Made by a program: the position numbers and the translations under genes. The notes below the pieces were generated by a model. That model was not told where the DNA came from and did no database searches. It saw only the letters and a list, made by a program, of their open reading frames with translations. Positions 22,510 through 34,260 of a DNA stretch of 64,000 bases are shown piece after piece. This DNA is from Apricaphanius iberus (taxonomy: Eukaryota; Chordata; Actinopteri; Cyprinodontiformes; Aphaniidae): the NCBI GenBank assembly GCA_028564705.1, contig JAPXFQ010001509.1, forward strand, positions 496,001-560,000, written 5' to 3'. Each line of letters opens with the position of its first letter. Position 1 is the stretch's first letter.

Positions 22510-23398
22510 TTTTTATAACCTGGATGACCGAGAACATTCACCAACAAATATTTTGGATTCTTTAAAAGAATCTTACACACCTTTTCCACAAGGGTCTGCA
22601 TGGCTTAGCCCGTATTTAGCACATTTCCACTGGCATTGGAGCCACAGCAACCTGAAGACCTTTCTATCCTTCCTTGCCGAGGTCAGAATCCCGAGGGTAC
22701 TGTCCAAAAATCTTTAGATCTTACAAACAATATCACAGACTTTTCGTGCCTCTTTCCTCGAGCATGCTCTTGCTCACTTCCATGTTCCTGAGATTGCAGT
22801 GAAAACACAATCGGGTCATGTTGGGGCGGGTTGACCCAACCCAGCCCAGGCAGGGCAGACCGTTTTGAAAAGGTCACTTAGTATTATTGTAAAAAATAAA
22901 GTCTTTGTGAAAACGTATGTTTTTATGGAACAATAAAAAATTTTATACTCTCCTGATGTGATTTTAAAGTAAAGTATGATAAGTGTTTGAGAAAAACAGA
23001 GGTGAGTGAGTCATAACCTTAGTTGAATAAGCACGCGGAGAGACAAAGAGAAAGAAAATGTCTGAACAGCTAATGATAAATTAGAGCAAAGTCTTTATGT
23101 CAAAGGCCATGATTTAACTTACAAAAATAGACTATGTTTTAAAAGGCTTTAGAGGCAATGAAACATTTTTTTTTTTCATCGTTCTAAATGTAAATGAGAA
23201 TCCTGTTTGTTGTTTGCTTTCTTCTTCATAAAATATGTACGTGCAAACACTATGGTGCAGACTTATTCATACTCCTTTCATCATCTTCCTTCTTTGACAT
23301 TAAAACTATAAAGTTCAATGAATTTATGTGATAGAGCTACACAAGCTATTTCATTATTATTAAATGGAAGACCAGTTATTTGTAGTTTTCCCTTTTTT
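22510..23398. other. intergenic, no recognised gene
   Basis: I see no coding or repeat signal that I can name. Confidence 0.5.
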
Positions 23399-23740
23399 TC
23401 ACATAGCAAGACAAGGCAATTTTATTTCTATGGCACACTTTCAACACAAGGTAATTCAAGGTGCTTTCCATGATTCGGTGGTAAAGGAACCAAACACATA
23501 GAAAGTAAAAACAGCAAAAATAAATGATAAAATTATAAACAGAATAGTAAGACAAAAAACCGTGTAAAAGTATGAAAATTAAAAACAGCAATTAAATATA
23601 AAATATGAGAATAAAAAAACAAAAAATTTCAAGGTGCTTTATATGATTTGTTGGACAGCATTTGATTACAAAAAACAAATTAGGAAAACATAAAAAGGAA
23701 ATGTATGCAAAAATAAATTATATTATAACATTACTCAAAG
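23399..23740. repeat. LINE-end-like dispersed repeat
   Basis: A GACAAGGCAATTTTATTTCTAT block with AGGTAATTCAAGGTGCTTTCC, and a second AAGGTGCTTTATATGA block near 23,630, match the generic 'tttatt.tatagcac ... caa.gtgcttta' pattern found at the ends of many fish retroelements. No ORF is left. Confidence 0.5.
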
Positions 23741-23764
23741 GCAGCTCTAAACAGTAGAGTTTTC

Positions 23765-24315
23765 GGCCATGTCCAAACTAAGCCAGATAATGCCTTAGAC
23801 GCATAATTATTTAGTCTACACCCCCCTATCGTCCACACTAACCAGGCGTCGTTTAAGGTCCGTGGCCGGATAACTATTAGCCGGGTAAGAGAGCCGTGTA
23901 AATCTTAATTCAACAGGCAAACAAGCTAGTGTGGACAGCTTCCCCGGGTAATGAAAGGAAGTGGCATCAATGAATGCTGTATCAATAACAATACGACACT
24001 ACAGACAAAGACAACAGCGAAGAGTAATAAATCGATCTTGTCGTCTGTCCACACCAAAAACTGTCTCTTCTTCTGAGCAGCTATTGTTCTCTTCGGTTAA
24101 CGGGACAAGCAGATATGTACTGTGCTGTAGAGCTTTTTGTATATATTATGTAGGCGCTCGCGTCACATATATTATATGTGTGTTTTGTGAGTCTTTTCGC
24201 GCATGCCCAGTATTTGCACAGGTTGGTATGGGATTACGCAATCATGGGACCTTAAACGGACCTTCAACGGGGCGTAAATGCTCGTGTTGAGTGGATAACA
24301 TTAGGCGTCTAACTC
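23765..24315 (+). mobile_element. Harbinger-like MITE, copy 1, right end missing
   Basis: About 550 bp closely similar throughout to 43,456-44,016. It begins GGCCATGTCCAAACTAAGCC. The alignment stops at TTAGGCGTCTAACTC (24,301-24,315), before the right inverted repeat present in copy 2. Both copies carry the same short reading frame with the string SSSEQLLFSSVN, which may be a remnant of a parental element. Confidence 0.8.
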
Positions 24316-24770
24316 AATGTTCAGTAAACAGGTTCAAACAACAACCACGACTTTTTTATATAATGGGCTGGAAAGATTTGCCAGTGGACTTAGCTATGTT
24401 GGTTTGGGCTCTGTCTAAAGCCTGGACTAGCAACTGAAATAGGCTTTATTTACTGTGTTTTTTTACAGGAAAAAAATAAACCAAACGTCTGAGCCCTTAA
24501 TATAATAGAGTTTCATTGTGGTGATTCGTGATTTTCAAATTATTTGTTAGAATACTGTTTGAAATTAAGCTCAGCACTTTTTGTCTCACTGTGATCTGCT
24601 CCCAGCTGTGTAGCTGAGCGGAGTGGGGGAGACGAGCGCAGACTTGGGGTGCAGGAGGCAGGTTTATAGAGAAACGAGCCATTCCACTTCGTGGTCCAAC
24701 ATTAACTACAGGATACATGTTAAATTTCAGGACAAATTAATACTGTATAATACCAACTGTAACATTTTAT
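24316..24770. other. intergenic, no recognised gene
   Basis: Nothing recognised. Confidence 0.45.
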
Positions 24771-24771
24771 T

Positions 24772-25800
24772 CTATATATGTATATATATGTCTATCCCAG
24801 AATTTGAAAGCTGTAATATAGCATGATATAGTCCCCTTAAAGAGCCTAACAATTCAACAGCTTTACAGTCATCTGGAAGTTTGTTCCAGATTTGTGGGGT
24901 ATAGAAACTGACAGCTGCTTCTCCATGATTGGTTGTAATTCTAGGGATGTTTAGAAAACTAGAGTTGGAGGACCTGAGTGGTCTGCTGGATTGGTATAGT
25001 GACAACAGGTCTTATACATACTTTGATGCTAAACCATTTTGTGATTTATAAACTACTAGGAGTATTTTAAAGTCTGTTCTCTGAACTAAAGGGAGCCAGT
25101 GTAAGGACGTGGGGTGATGTATTCTACTTTCCTGGTTCTAGTAAGGATGCAAGGAGCAGCGTTCTGGATCAGCTGCAGCTGTCTGATTGACTTTTGAGGT
25201 AGACCTGTGAAGATGCTGTTGTGACATTAGTCATTTAATCCTAGAAATGTTTTTCAGGTGATAGAAGGCTGACCTTGTTGGGCCTTTATGTGACCCTGGA
25301 GGTTCAGGTTTGAGTCCATTATTACACCTAGATAACAGGCCTGATCTGTAGTTTCTAGCTGTACTTACTGAAGCTGTTTTCTGACTCTTGATCGTTCCTC
25401 TTTAGGTCCAAAAATATCTACTTTGTGTCTGTTCTGCTGGAGAAAGTAATGGGACATCCATCTACTGATTTGTTTGATGCATTTGCTTAGTGTTTGGATC
25501 AGTACATAGTCACCTGGTGACATTGTAATGTACAGCTGAGTATCATCTACATAGTAATGGTAACTAATCTTTTTAGTTGTTAAAATCTGGGCTACTGGGA
25601 GCATGTAGATATTAAATAGAAGAGCCCCCAGGATGCAGCCTTGGGGAACCCCATATGTAATTTCTGTTCGTTTTGATGACATGTTTCCTACTGAAACAAA
25701 GAAATTCCTGTTCTTCAGTAGGACTCTAACCAGGTAAGTACTGTACCAAACAGCCCAACCTGGCTCTCCAGTCGTTCAAGTAGTATTTTGTGGTCACCAG
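24772..25800 (-). mobile_element. L2/Rex1-like LINE, RT C-terminal part
   Basis: On the minus strand, 25682-25365 encodes RT palm blocks GVPQGCILGALLFNIYMLP and YHYYVDDTQLYITM (the YxDD active site) and the KCIKQISRWM thumb start. After a decayed stretch, 25005-24772 gives the typical LINE C-terminus SSRPLRSSNSSFLNIPR and FYTPQIWNKLPDD. Stops lie between the two parts. No 5' region or endonuclease is seen, so this is a truncated dead copy. Confidence 0.8.
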
Positions 25801-25929
25801 TGTCAAACACTGCACATAAAACTGTGCCTAAAATGTATGGCCATCCTGTTGATTTTATATCTTCTAATAACGTCCAATGCAACAAGTGGCATTGACCTTT
25901 GTAAAAAAAAGTCTCAATGTATAGTCTAA

Positions 25930-26910
25930 CTGCCCTAAGAGAACAGGTTTATTGGTGATTCCTAGGATTTCTAAAAGTAGAATGGGAAGCAGATATTTTA
26001 GTTACCAGGCTCCTCTCCTGTGAAACTACCTCCCAGCTTTCATCTATGAGGCAGACACCCTGTTTACTTTTAAGACCAGGCTTAAAACCTTCTTTTTTGA
26101 TAAAGCTTATAGTTAGGATGATGCAGGTTACAGTATACTGACCTATTTTTGTAGTTACGCTGCTATAGGCTTAGACTGCTGGATGACAGACTGACCACTT
26201 TTCTTCACTCTGCTACTTTCTCTATACTCCCTAGTTGTAGGTTGTAAGTGAATTCCTCTTTTCCTTCAAAGAACAATTTGAAATGCTTTGCATCCACTGG
26301 TTGCAAACATTTAAAGGGCTATGAGGCTCAAACCTTAAGCGGATCTTACCTAATGCCCAAATTACTTGATGTCACCCTATTGTTTATTTTTATTTCAACT
26401 GTTAACTTGGTTTTTTCTCTGTTTTTTTCTCTCAGTAGAAGCTCTGGAATCTCTGGAGGGCATTGACCGGATGAAGCTCCCAGTAACTGTTAGTTCTCTG
26501 TGTCTTGTTAAAACCTTTTTACTTTGTTTTAATGTAGAAAATACTCCTACATAAATTCCTTTTCTTCTTTCTATCTGTATCTCTGCTCTGTTTTCTCGAA
26601 CCCCCAGACGGTCGTGGCAGATGGCTGCTCGTACTGAGCCAGGATCTGATTCAGCTGGCAGTTTCTTCGTGTTAAAGGAGTTTTTTCCTCTCCGCTATGC
26701 TTTTTCAGTATGATTGCTGTGGTTGAAGTCTGCATCAACAGGACACAATTACCAGTCAATGACTCAATACAATCTGCTAGGATTCCTGAAATAGAAAACC
26801 TTTAAACTGATTAGGATGTAAGTTTTGATTGAATTGCAATGACTTTTCTTGTAAAGTTCCTTGACATTCTCTGATGTTCCTTTATATAAATGAACTGAAT
26901 TGAGTTCAAT
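25930..26910 (+). mobile_element. L2-like LINE 3' end
   Basis: This is the plus-oriented counterpart of the 3' part of the element at 1,245-2,160. It holds LRPGLKTFFFDKAYS-like sequence near 26,065-26,115 (TTTAAGACCAGGCTTAAAAC), the shared TGCTATAGGCTTAGACTG block, a CAGACGGTCGTGGCAGATGG block and finally TTCCTTTATATAAATGAACTG with a degenerate GAATTGA tail near 26,885-26,910. 5'-truncated. Confidence 0.7.
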
Positions 26911-29013
26911 TGAATACAGAATAATTGTGTAGGGAAGCTTAATACAAGGCCTTTCTTAAATAAAACCTGTCAAGAGAATGATATGGTCAATACCTGCTAG
27001 AAGCTTCAGAAGACTTAAAACTAAGGTCGATTTACCTTTCAGGAGACAATGGCCCTCACCACACAGTCTGAGGTATTTTTCATTAAATAATGTAAACAAT
27101 TCCAGTCCCTACATTTAGAAATCTGGTTCTGTCTATCTCAAACAACTTAGGTATTGCATGAGCTGGTTTGATGTAAAAGCACCTAGCAGCTGTTTGTTAA
27201 AAACTTTTTGAAACCATGCAAAATGTGAATACTTTTGCTGCCACTGTAAATGATTTATGTAAGAAGGAGAAGAGACACTCTTCAAATCACAGTGGAAAGA
27301 CATGAGAAACATATCCTCAGAAGTCTTTGGACAAATGAGATCCACTTATTAAAACTTCCCTGGAAACTTTAAATTGGTCATCTGGGAACTTGTCTTGACA
27401 CATCCTAAATGGTTTTGGTCAGGGCTGCTTGGTAAAGCAAAGCAAAAAAAATAAATATCCTGAATAGACATAGACCATCTGTGCTTTTTCTGAGGTGGTG
27501 GACGTTAATTCCAAATTATCCCTTGAAGTGTGTTAAAGAGCAGCAGTACTGAGCTGGATCAGTATATGCCACTGACTTCAGCAGACACTGTTATGCCTTA
27601 AACCCGGGTTATCAGAGCCTGCACAGGAGAAAGATTAAGGGCAGGCTGCCTATGCAACTCTTTCACACAGCAAAATTTCCAACAGTCAAAATGAGAACAA
27701 TTGTGTTTCGGCAGATGGATGTGTACTGTGTATTTGTATTGTGAAAGAAATGAAGCCAGCTTATGTTTTTAAGGCAGTTTTATAAACTAAGTCTCAGGAA
27801 AAGGTTGCATAAAATCCTCAGATTAATTATTATTGGTCAGCATTAAAATCAAGCACAGTCAAACAGGAGAGCCTTGATGTGATTACATGACCCTGACTTT
27901 GTTTTTTTTTGTGCATCAGATGGTGCAATAACCATCAATAATTATGATCAATACATGAATATCAGTATAATTATTAATGAAGTTTTATTTTATTATTGAA
28001 CAGTTTGGGGAGCCACATTCCCTTTTTAAGAAAGGAACTTAGACCCAAACACAAAGTTTTATGAAGAAATTAATTTGATGTTTGGAGTGATAAAATGGCA
28101 TACATGGATTAAGCACAAAGAACTTCTCTCTAATGTGTGCAAATTTATCAAAAATAAATACATTTTACAGACATAACATTTTGTCAATAAATCAATGCTA
28201 CAAACATTCAAACTATACTACTAAAGAGATTTGAGAAAATCAATATGTGAATGGAACGAACAAGAACATCAGGAAATCACTTTAAACCACTGTCTTCTTA
28301 TGTAATCAGATGAAGGGTATGAGTGTGTGTGTGTGTTTTGAAACAAAGGAACGCAAGTGGCTTAATAGGAGGGGTGCTAGAGCTAGCTTCTCCATGATGA
28401 GGAAGTTAATGCCTAGCTCTGTTTAATTTTTATTTAGCTGAGGAGCTAAGAACAGAACCCAAGGGTAATCAGCCATGTGTAATGGCTGGACAAAGTCCAA
28501 ATATTGTGGAAAGAAGAAAAAAGAAGCATGAAAGTAAAAAAAAGGTGCCCGCTTTGGATACAACTATTTTAAAACACACATCAATATGGAATCAGCCCCA
28601 TTTTTAAACATACAGTGGTTTCAGCATTCAATACACGTCAAACCAACTCAATGAAACAATATCTAAATAGTTCTAACTTATCTCTGTCCAGACAAATAGA
28701 GAGAAGGGTGGAATTAACACGTTTGATCCTACTGTGAGGCTATTCTTCTTCTGTTCAGTACCAGTAGTGATCAAAAGTCCGGTCCATAAGGAAAGGATAA
28801 GGAAGAGAAAAGAAAAATGTTTCTAATTGGCAAAATCTGGCACAAACATCTTGGTTCTTTTGACTAGCAGTCTCTTTGCTGGTTTTCAACCGGTGCAAAC
28901 ACTCTAAGTCGACTCATAGACGGGTCATTTTTTAAAGAATTGCCTTCCTCGAGTTCATCTGTAAGCAAGGCTTTCCTGGATGCACTAACAGGAGTATTGT
29001 AAGCTTTCATCCT
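26911..29013. other. intergenic, no recognised gene
   Basis: AT-rich, with a short (GT)n at about 28,322-28,336. No coding signal. Confidence 0.55.
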
Positions 29014-29345
29014 GGGGGCGACTGTGGCTGAGTTGGGTGTTTGCCTTGTAATCGGAAGGTTGCCGGTTCAGGCCCCAGTTCTGTTGGTGTCAGTCGTTAT
29101 GTCCTTGGGCAAGACACTTCACCCGTTGCCTACTGGTGGTGGCCAGAGGGCCCGGTGGCGCCAGTGTCCTGCCGCCTCGTCTCTGTCAGTGCGCTCCCGG
29201 GCAGCTGTGGCTACAACGTAGCTTGCCATCATCAGTGTGTGAATGTGTGCGTGAATTGGTGGATGACTGAATGTAGTTTAAAGCGCTTTGGGGTCTGTAG
29301 GGACTGAGTAAAGCGCTATACAAATGCAGGCCATTTACCATTTAC
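29014..29345 (+). mobile_element. tRNA-headed SINE, about 330 bp
   Basis: The head is tRNA-like: TGGCTGAGTTGGGTGTTTGCC resembles a pol III A box and GGTTCAGGCCC a B box about 40 bases later. The body (CCTTGGGCAAGACACTTCACCC, then CCGGTGGCGCCAGTGTC) and the 3' end (AAAGCGCTTTGGGGTC, AAAGCGCTATACAAATGCAG) are those of a dispersed fish SINE I recognise by its look. It ends in two CCATTTA units. Near full-length and rather well preserved. Confidence 0.8.
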
Positions 29346-29970
29346 ATTGAACGTTTAAAGGAGTGTTTCCCTGGTGCAGCAGGTCAAAACAAAAGGAGAA
29401 TGCTACTAGCAGTTTGCTTCTGTGTTTACAGCATAGTTTGACATGGAAGGTGATTTGAAATGGCCTCGCTAAATCATCATTGGGCATGGACCAATGGGAA
29501 TTCATTGAGAGCACAGCTAGGGATGCTGGTAATGCAGTCTGTTCAGTTAGTTTGTGAAAAATGTGTTGCAACATTCCCCTTTAGTTCCAAAAAGTGTACT
29601 ACTGTTCAGTTTTTAGAGCTAGAAATTGGTTATTTTTTCCTGTGAACCAAGAAACATCGCTGTCCTCCCGTGGCAGCAGAAAAGTTTAACCAACATTCCT
29701 TCTATAGGTCCTTAATAAAGAAGATAACTTGACTCCAAAACAGCATGACCTTTTGAAAGCTCAATGCACATATGAAAAAAAAGAACCAGTATAGAAACTT
29801 TTTCAAGCATCATTTATTGATTTTAATTCTTTTTCAGATGGAGTTAAAGGAAATACATGATGCTTTATTTCAGTACAACTAATTTTACACTTTATACACT
29901 AAAATCCTAATACAGGAGAGCTGAAGTCACACTTTATGGACTCAAACACATATTTAAGTGAGCAGGTTAT
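29346..29970. other. intergenic, no recognised gene
   Basis: Nothing recognised. Confidence 0.45.
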
Positions 29971-29971
29971 A

Positions 29972-30118
29972 ACGAGGGATGCCACAATACCACTTTTTTC
30001 AAACTGATACGATACCGATACTTGAGTTTGAGTACTTGCTGATACCGAGAGTCAATAGCGATACTTCTACCACACACAAAAAAATGCAATGAATTGGAAG
30101 TCAGGTTTTTATTTTTAT
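29972..30118. repeat. 'GATACCGATAC' dispersed repeat, copy A
   Basis: Degenerate GATACGATACCGATACTTGAG and TACTTCTACCACACACAAAA, then ATGCAATGAATTGGAAG-TCAGGTTTT. The same order of blocks recurs at 36,027-36,165, so these are two copies of one family. Confidence 0.6.
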
Positions 30119-32400
30119 AGAAAAGCGGGTCAGCACGACCTTGCAGAGAGCGGCGAACGGTTGGCAGGTACCCGGAAAAGAAAAGTGGGTCGGCAGGAAC
30201 CCGGAACCTAGAGGGAGGGGAAGGGAGGGGCGAAACGAACGAGGCAAATGAGGGATGAAGGGCAAGCAGAGTTTATAAGTGTATCGTGATGTGATTAGAG
30301 ATGTAGAGCAGGTGCGGGGTACCGGATGAATTGGATTAAGGCTAACTAGGATGTACGAAGCGGATCTGAAACGTGGTCCCCGCTCCCCAACCTAAGTCAA
30401 CATGTTGACTCCATTTTATGGTGATATGGAAAAAAAAGATGTAGGATTTGTGATATCTGCAAATTGTTAAAAAGTGGGAGTATAACAAACATACAGCCAG
30501 AGCTAAAGTGTCACAGATTCATGGATCAGAATGACCCAGTAAAAGTCAGTAAATGGGGCAAGACTTAAATATTGCTGTTCATAGATATTCTCTATCCAAA
30601 GAACTGGCAAATCTTCATTCTGATTTTTATGTGAATTATTTTGAAAAAAACATTTCTTGTTTTCCTTTTTCCTCATGCTTACAAAAGTTTGTCTTGGTCT
30701 ATCAAATTAAATCTCACTGAAACACATCATTGTTTGGGGCTGGGCTGTTGTAGGAGTATGAATAATTTTCCAAGCAGTCCTGACCAAACAATCCCAGCTG
30801 CTGCTGCAAAAGTAAATACAGCACGGACAGATCGCATTTTGTTACGACTTTCAAAAATGACAAAGGAGATCATAGATCATAATTAGTTTATAGCAACTTC
30901 TGCTCATACATAAGCTATAACGTCTGCTCAGCATGCACCAGGCCAAAGCTGTGATCTGTTAAATCCAAGAAAATGTTCTCAAAACTTTTGTACAAACTAC
31001 AGAAAGCTGGAGTCGAAGACACAAGTGTATGTCATCATCACACATTTATATCCCCAGATGTTCCTTTCATACCTTCTGAAGCTGCCCACCCCATTAGCCT
31101 TTCTGGTGAAGGTTCATACATTCATCAGCTCTAGGTTGTAACCTTTCAGCCTCTCCATCTGTCAGTGTGCTATGTAGTAGATATTACAGTCGGTGCTTCA
31201 CTCTTGAAACATCTTAGTTGTCACAGCATTTTTTTTCTTCACTGTGAAAAATAAAATTAAACAGTCAGTGTGTCTAAATTGTATACTATATGTGACACAT
31301 TTCTGGAACTGAACAACCTGAACTTAGAATCAGTTATACTAATCTTGCTAATATTTTCTTTAATGGGATTCAACAATACCACTGATATACTGACAGAGGA
31401 GAGGTAAGTTACAAGAGCAAGAAGAAAATATCGTGGCGATATGACAGGAATTATGAATGAGAAAGTGGGTTTACTGAGAGGTGAAAAGTGAGCTCACCCA
31501 CAAAGGCTGATATCGGCAGGTGGTGACAAGCGATGCTTGTCGATAATGATTTCTTTTTTCTTTCGTGGTGATATGAGGGATGGTGGAGCAGTGGAAGGTG
31601 AAAAGACGAGCCAGTAATGGTGGACTGCTGTTGGGGGGACCTGACAGCAAGAACCAGGGGAGCAGCGAAAAGAGCAGCCAGAAGAACAGCCAAACAAACA
31701 GTAAGGCAACTCATGGAGGGAGTGTTGAGGCGAGTTCTCCAACAAACTCCGAGAGCAAGGAGCAGAAATGGTTAGAATAACAAAAAATTGTAGTCAAGAG
31801 TAGTATTCCCATTCAAATACGGTGAAACAATTGTCATTGTTGTACTACTTTCCTACAAAAAAAAGTGCATTTCTGACTTAAAAACCATTTTGAATACGTA
31901 TGTTGACCTAAAAGCCTTTGAGCAAAAGCAGTGAATTAGTCTTACACCTAAAAGGGTGCGTTGTTTATGAAGCTCCCTCCTCTTTAGTAGAGGGTGGGAG
32001 CATCCGCCCGCAAACAACACATGTAGCGCCTTCCATCAAAAAGCACAAGCGATGTCAGCAGATTGCTTGTAAAAGCCGCAGAAACCAATGCACTGAAGCG
32101 TCAAAACAAACATGAGAGAACGTCAGATTTGATGTTATATGCCTTATTATACAAATGCCTCACTTATTTTGAATATCTTTTGGTATATTATAGTATCACC
32201 TTTGAATGTAATGAACAAGTTAGAAATTTAAATGAAAAGCGACAAGAAGACGTGCCTGTCTTCTATATCACATCGAGGCCACATAAAAGCACTTCACTGA
32301 TTAAATGTATGTATTTTTTATTAATAAAGAACCGACTCCTTCTATCTAACACACCTCTCAATTACATAATATACCGCATGCTTCTGTGCACCTTCAACAG
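30119..32400. other. intergenic upstream of rxfp3
   Basis: A GC-richer island at about 30,120-30,400 contains a partial tandem duplication (AGAAAAG[CT]GGGTC[AG]GCA). The rest is AT-rich, with short unsupported frames, one of which (31,451-31,745, minus) looks hydrophobic at its start but has no other support. Confidence 0.45.
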
Positions 32401-32430
32401 AAAGAAAGAAAGAAAGGATGAAAGAGAGAG

Positions 32431-32476
<46 letters not shown>

Positions 32477-32494
32477 TGGTGGTGGTGGGGGGCT
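32400..32494. repeat. (GAAA)n-(GA)n-(TGG)n polypurine tract
   Basis: A 95-base nearly pure purine run on the plus strand, about 400 bases before the rxfp3 start codon. The reading frames across it are low complexity only. Confidence 0.85.
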
Positions 32495-32906
32495 GTATCT
32501 AAAAGTCCGTGAAATTCCAGCGGTAGACACAAAATTATCATCAAAATGCATTGTTGTGATAGCCCTAATTATTCTCATCTATTTATCACAATGAGATTAG
32601 TTTCAGGGCGGGGGTTTGTTCCCTTGTGGCGTCTAATCAGCACCAAGGACAGCACCAGGTTGTGCCGGAGCGCTGCGTCGGGGCGCCTTTTCCTTATTGA
32701 GAGCTAAAAAAATCTCGCAGCAACAACACAACCGGCTCCTGAACATTTTCCTTCTGTTTATTTATTTGTTCGTGATGTCATTATTTAGAGTTTAGATATG
32801 TAGGGTGGCGCAAGAAGCTCAAGCAGAATGCTTTATCGTTTCTGAGTCAACCACAAGTTGGATAAGGCAATGACTTCACTGAACATTTTCGGGAATAAAA
32901 AGTAAA

Positions 32907-34142
32907 ATGTCTGGGGAAATAATGGACAACAACGCTGAAGGCTCAGCCGCTACTGCTCACTCAGCCTCTGCAAACTTCAGCTGCGTTTCCAATACTTCGA
33001 ACTGCTCACTCACGGACTTCCACATGTCGGACTTTACCAAAACCGATTTCGTCGGAGATGGTGCCGCTTTTGTGAGGATAACGATCTCTGTGATCTACTC
33101 TCTGGTTTGTGCGCTAGGTCTGGTTGGTAATTTGCTGGTTTTGTACCTGATGAAGTCCAAACATGTGTGGAAGAAATCCTCCATCAATCTGTTCGTGACT
33201 AGTTTGGCGCTGACTGACTTCCAGTTTGTCCTGACTTTGCCTTTCTGGGCAGTGGAGAACGCGCTGGACTTCACCTGGCCCTTCGGCAAAGCTATGTGTA
33301 AGATAGTTTCCTACGTAACGGCTATGAACATGTACGCCAGCGTGTTTTTCCTCACGGCCATGAGTGTAGCGAGATACTGCTCCCTCGCCTCGGCGCTGAA
33401 AGGCAGACGGAAACGCACGCACTGCTGCTCGGCGCGGTGCGTCTCCTTCTTGATCTGGTTCGCCGCCGTCTCCGCCGCGCTACCGCACGCGGTTTTCTCC
33501 ACCACCGCTACCGTCTCCAACGAAGACCTGTGCCTGGTGAAGTTCCCGGAGACGAACGGGTCAGCGCAGTTTTGGCTTGGACTCTATCAGTCGCAAAAAG
33601 TGCTGCTGGGCTTCCTTGTGCCTCTGGGAGTCATCTCGGTGTGTTACCTGCTGCTTTTGCGCTTCATCACCTCCAAAAACATTAACACCTCGAGCGCTAA
33701 ACGCCGCGCCAAGGTAACAAGGTCGGTCACCATCGTGGTCCTATCATTTTTCCTCTGCTGGCTCCCCAATCAGGCGCTCACAGCCTGGGGCATCCTCATA
33801 AAACTTAACGTTGTTCACTTCACTTATGAATACTACACAATGCAGGTGTACATCTTCCCCGTGTCGGTGTGCCTGGCGCACTCTAACAGCTGCCTGAACC
33901 CCATCCTATACTGTCTGATGCGACGAGAGTTCAGAAAAGCGCTCAAAAACCTGTTATGGCGCATGACCTCTCCAACTGTGACCACCCTCAGACCGATCAC
34001 AGCCTCCACAAAGCCAGAGATGGACGAGCAGGGGCATCCGTTGGTGCCCGTGAACGCGCCACCGGTGCCAGACGTGGTGTTCTTTCCTCCAGGGGCGGTG
34101 ATCTACAATGACCGGCGCGACTTGCAGCGAAACAGCACATAG
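32907..34142 (+). CDS. rxfp3: relaxin-3 receptor (RXFP3 family GPCR)
   Basis: Intronless 411-residue class A GPCR for relaxin-3/INSL5-type peptides, acting at the plasma membrane and expected to couple to Gi. Seven membrane spans can be placed, the first at about 56-82. There are N-terminal sequons NFS (23), NTS (29) and NCS (32). Key signatures are GNLLVLYLMKS, TDFQFVLTLPFWAVENALDF, WPFGKAMCK (Cys131, disulfide partner Cys209), MNMYASVFFLTAMSVARY (ARY in place of DRY), SQKVLLGFLVPLG, FFLCWLPNQALT in TM6 and CLAHSNSCLNPILYCLMRRE (NPxxY-type NPILY in TM7). The tail keeps RPITASTKPE. Length and single-exon structure match RXFP3. An ATG at 32922 (GAAATAATGG) has the better Kozak context, so Met6 may be the real start. 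Teleosts have several rxfp3 paralogs; linkage to slc45a2 suggests the orthologue of mammalian RXFP3, but I cannot name the paralog. Confidence 0.95.
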   Translation: MSGEIMDNNAEGSAATAHSASANFSCVSNTSNCSLTDFHMSDFTKTDFVGDGAAFVRITISVIYSLVCALGLVGNLLVLYLMKSKHVWKKSSINLFVTSLALTDFQFVLTLPFWAVENALDFTWPFGKAMCKIVSYVTAMNMYASVFFLTAMSVARYCSLASALKGRRKRTHCCSARCVSFLIWFAAVSAALPHAVFSTTATVSNEDLCLVKFPETNGSAQFWLGLYQSQKVLLGFLVPLGVISVCYLLLLRFITSKNINTSSAKRRAKVTRSVTIVVLSFFLCWLPNQALTAWGILIKLNVVHFTYEYYTMQVYIFPVSVCLAHSNSCLNPILYCLMRREFRKALKNLLWRMTSPTVTTLRPITASTKPEMDEQGHPLVPVNAPPVPDVVFFPPGAVIYNDRRDLQRNST

Positions 34143-34260
34143 CCTAAGCATGCCAGAGATAGCTGTAACGTTACGGTGCTGCTGTGTTAATGTATGAAGT
34201 TGTTTGATAGCCCAAATGTTCCCTAATTAAAGGCAAGAAAAAAATCATTAAGACAAGTTT
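34143..34260 (+). other. rxfp3: rxfp3 3' UTR (probable)
   Basis: Short AT-rich trailer; an ATTAAA variant polyadenylation signal lies at 34226-34231. Longer transcripts are possible. Confidence 0.4.

Noticed and set aside
31451..31745. Minus-strand frames with hydrophobic N-termini and Cys
   Set aside because: No partner exon, no family resemblance, overlapping frames in two registers; chance.
32342..32578. Minus-strand frame of Ser-Leu repeats and plus-strand Glu-Arg repeats
   Set aside because: Translation of the (GA)n microsatellite.
33095..33520. Minus-strand frames within rxfp3
   Set aside because: Antisense shadows of the receptor coding sequence.
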